Below, piece after piece: positions 62,061 to 64,000 of a stretch of DNA of 64,000 nt. Position 1 is the stretch's first letter. Each line of letters begins with the position of its first letter. The notes beneath the pieces are model-generated. The model was not told the DNA's origin. It saw only the letters and a list, made by a program, of their open reading frames with translations, and did no database searches. Where the stretch lies: assembly GCF_001264245.1 (NCBI RefSeq), contig NZ_CP011339.1, positions 2,108,001 to 2,172,000 of the forward strand. The letters are read 5' to 3'. This DNA comes from Microcystis panniformis FACHB-1757. Its GTDB lineage: Bacteria > Cyanobacteriota > Cyanobacteriia > Cyanobacteriales > Microcystaceae. The position numbers and the translations under genes were made by a program.

Positions 62061-63347
62061 TTAGATTTTGTTAAGAAAGCGTTCAGGACTAAAAATACCG
62101 TGAGGATCGAATTTAGTTTTTAGGGTTTTCATCATGGTGATTGCGTTACCTGTATAACCCCAAGGTTCAATTTTTTCCTTTAGCGATGGAGGTGCGGTTA
62201 ACACCGTTAGATAACCCTGATTGGCACTGCATAAAGAGCGAATTTTGTCAAGATTTTCCTCCGATTTTAAGATAACTTTACCCACCCCGCTACTAATATT
62301 AATCGAGGCTAGTCCGTTAATTTGGTCGATAACTAGAGCTAAATTGCTGGGTAATAATCCTATTTTGCCGAAAAAATTGCCCTCTTGGCCGGAATTATCC
62401 ATTGTTTTTCGGTATCTTTGCCATAGAGAAACTGCTGCCTCATCCCGATAATAATTAGTCTGACAATCTAACTGTTGTCCTAAATAACTCACCTGTTGCG
62501 ATTGTTCGCTAATACTTTCGGGAATGCTTTGAAAACGCAGCAGTAAAGCGACTTTTTCCCCTAATCCTAGTGCTTGCGTCATCCCTGGGTTTAAACATTC
62601 AGCCACGGTGGGAGTTAAGGCCGATTGCCGAATAACTTGACTTAATTTACTAATATTTTCGCTATTTCCAGTGATTATCAGGGTTTCTGAGTTAGCAGTT
62701 TCGGGATACAGTCGTAGGGTAATCTGATCGATAATCCCTAAAGTGCCGTAGGAACCCGTAAATAGCTTCATCATGTCGTATCCCGCCACATTCTTGACCA
62801 CACGCCCTCCAGCTTTAGCAATCTCGCCATCGTGACGGATAAAGGAGAATCCTAGGATCAGATCCCGGACTCCACCGTATCTTTGCCGCCATGTTCCCGC
62901 ATCGGCCGTGGCCATAATACCGCCAATCGTGGCATTATCAGCGAAACTGGGATCAAGAGGAATAAATTGACCGCTAGGAGCTAAAAAAGCCTGTAAATCC
63001 GCTAGTTTAAGCCCAGCTTGCACGGTTATAGTTAAATCTCCCCTAGCATGGTCAATAATCCGGTTGAGATTTTGGGTACTAACTAAAATATCGGGCGACT
63101 CGACTAACCCACCCCAATCTAATTTACTGCCTTGACCGTAGGCCAGTAAAGACAGACGATTTTCGTTGGTAAAACGCACCAGAGAGGATAAAGCGGTTGT
63201 ATTAGCGGGATAGACTAGAATTTCAGGACTTTTGCCCCTAATTGCCCTTGATAATCTTTCTTGTTCCTCTTTTGGCACTTGTGGCCAGGCAATAACCGTC
63301 GTGTCGGGGGGTAAAATAGAAGTTATCTGAACAGCGATCGCAGTCAT
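62061..63347 (-). CDS. glcE: Glycolate dehydrogenase FAD-binding subunit GlcE-like
   Basis: The 428-residue protein has the PCMH-type FAD-binding domain: LLAYGQGSKLDWGG, DLTITVQAGLKLADLQAFLA, FADNATIGGIMATADAG, then GGRVVKNVAGYDMMKLFTGS and GTLGIIDQITLRLYP. This is the second flavoprotein subunit of glycolate oxidase; a GlcD gene would be needed elsewhere. It is the first gene of the glcE-glcF unit. The class V aminotransferase at 23.3 kb could act next on the glyoxylate (pathway inference). Confidence 0.92.
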   Translation of the reverse strand: MTAIAVQITSILPPDTTVIAWPQVPKEEQERLSRAIRGKSPEILVYPANTTALSSLVRFTNENRLSLLAYGQGSKLDWGGLVESPDILVSTQNLNRIIDHARGDLTITVQAGLKLADLQAFLAPSGQFIPLDPSFADNATIGGIMATADAGTWRQRYGGVRDLILGFSFIRHDGEIAKAGGRVVKNVAGYDMMKLFTGSYGTLGIIDQITLRLYPETANSETLIITGNSENISKLSQVIRQSALTPTVAECLNPGMTQALGLGEKVALLLRFQSIPESISEQSQQVSYLGQQLDCQTNYYRDEAAVSLWQRYRKTMDNSGQEGNFFGKIGLLPSNLALVIDQINGLASINISSGVGKVILKSEENLDKIRSLCSANQGYLTVLTAPPSLKEKIEPWGYTGNAITMMKTLKTKFDPHGIFSPERFLNKI

Positions 63348-63543
63348 ATTTTACAAAAGAATTGAGGAGTGAGGAGTCAGGACTTACCGGCCGCTAATGG
63401 CGAAGAATGGGGGTAATGCTGGGGCTAATCAGTAATTTTGGGCCTCTATTAATTAGATTACCTTAGTTTGGCTCTCCATCTCCGATGTCGGGCAATTCCA
63501 GCAATATTGAGGCACAAAGAAGTCAGCTAATAACTAACTGCTA
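63348..63543. other. Intergenic DNA between glcE and element C
   Basis: No gene is seen. Short GAGGAGT repeats stand next to the glcE start. The region is divergent and should contain the glcE promoter; I could not fix it. Confidence 0.35.
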
Positions 63544-63657
63544 AGTAGCTGGTTATAATTAAATTAAAAATGGATTTTAGGTTCGATCCCCCCTTAGTCC
63601 CCCCTTAATCCCCCCTTAATAAGGGGGGCATCTGATAATTTTTAACGCCTACCTACT
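63544..63657 (+). mobile_element. Element C, complete 114-bp MITE
   Basis: Ends are AGTAGCTGGTTATAATTAAA and TTAACGCCTACCTACT, flanked by TA (63542-63543, 63658-63659). The inside contains CCCCCCTTAGT/CCCCCCTTAAT units and a complementary AAGGGGGG, which fold into a hairpin. Truncated copies are at 42189 and 56058. Confidence 0.85.
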
Positions 63658-63718
63658 TAAATTAGCCATACACTCGTGCCATAATGGTAGATTACCTCGA
63701 TCAGTAAGCCAAGAAGTA

Positions 63719-64000
63719 ATGAGTGTAGATTGGACGAATAGCCGCGCCAAGCGATTAAGTGCCTTACCCCCCTACGTTTTCGCCCGCTTGGATGAATTAA
63801 AAGCCTTAGCCCGCAAAGAAGGACTAGATTTAATCGATTTAGGTATGGGCAACCCGGACGGTTTTGCTCCGCGTCCGGTTATCGAAGCGGCCATTCAAGC
63901 TTTTGAAACGCCCCAATTTCACGGTTATCCCCCCTTTGAAGGAACCGCCAGTTTTCGAGAAGCGATCGCTAAATGGTATGATCGCTCTTATGGTGTGGAA
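63719..64000 (+). CDS. Class I aminotransferase (aspartate/LL-diaminopimelate/alanine type), 3' end outside window
   Basis: The first 94 residues begin MSVDWTNSRAKRLSALPPYV, followed by FARLDELKALARKEGLDLID, LGMGNPDGFAPRPVIEAAIQ and HGYPPFEGTASFREAIA, the N-terminal signature of PLP fold-type I aminotransferases. The LGMGNPDG version is usual for cyanobacterial enzymes annotated as aspartate or LL-diaminopimelate aminotransferase. The catalytic lysine is beyond the window. Element C lies 62 bp upstream. Confidence 0.85.
   Translation, partial: MSVDWTNSRAKRLSALPPYVFARLDELKALARKEGLDLIDLGMGNPDGFAPRPVIEAAIQAFETPQFHGYPPFEGTASFREAIAKWYDRSYGVE

Overview
The window reads as a bloom-forming cyanobacterium, most likely Microcystis or a close relative (inferred from content, not from a database match). 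It carries oxygenic-photosynthesis genes (psbO, ycf4), cyanobacterial families (carotenoid oxygenase, glcE-glcF, DUF3288, LpxB-like protein), many GCGATCGC-type octamers, and a heavy load of insertion sequences, MITEs and ACTGATA-type heptamer arrays.

Layout. 1-4.1 kb: 5' part of a giant FG-GAP/Calx-beta surface protein on the minus strand. 4.4-9.7 kb: a decayed Rpn-type nuclease gene, a carotenoid oxygenase and four tandem Uma2 genes. 9.9-18 kb: a DUF29 gene, a frameshifted SNF2 helicase, a dCMP-deaminase-like gene, an M48 protease and cbiM plus a PDGLE-domain gene. 18.1-23.2 kb: a nested graveyard of IS4-like, ISAs1 and ISL3 elements and MITEs. 23.3-37.4 kb: mostly housekeeping genes (class V aminotransferase, trpC, two glycosyltransferase-like genes, squalene-hopene cyclase, tsf, rpsB, peroxiredoxin, a BlaI/M56 pair), repeatedly interrupted by one 118-bp MITE family. 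37.5-40.2 kb: a TnpB gene broken by a MITE and an IS. 40.9 kb: NDP-sugar pyrophosphorylase. 42-49.6 kb: an accessory island with fragments of a restriction-modification system, a toxin-antitoxin remnant, xisH-xisI, an intact TnpB, and an adjacent pair formed by a permuted NlpC/P60-like protein and a glycine-zipper membrane protein. 49.6-64 kb: ycf4, a lipoprotein cyclophilin, a FabF-like synthase, dnaG, an LpxB-like gene, psbO, a phosphohexomutase, glcF, glcE and the start of a class I aminotransferase.

How it fits together. Core genes are in short operons or stand alone (blaI-M56, glcE-glcF, rpsB-tsf, coiled-coil gene-DUF3288). Gaps between them hold mobile DNA. I distinguish six short inverted-repeat element types, called A to F here. 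A (118 bp), B and C (114 bp) begin AGTA and are flanked by TA, as expected for IS630/Tc1-type MITEs. D (about 188 bp) and E (133 bp) have ISL3-like GGCTCTTC/GGTTCTTC ends with 7-8 bp duplications. F has GGGAGCATCTCA ends with 8-9 bp duplications. Element letters are labels for this window only. Many insertions can be dated relative to each other because they are nested with visible target duplications.

The best candidate for something undescribed is the two-gene unit at 44.1-46.3 kb, whose function I cannot assign. Other unusual signals are the four-copy Uma2 array, a C8 tract that breaks a coiled-coil gene, heptamer arrays running up to the start codons of dnaG and a FabF-like gene, and two equal-length IS copies that share the same frameshift and stop.
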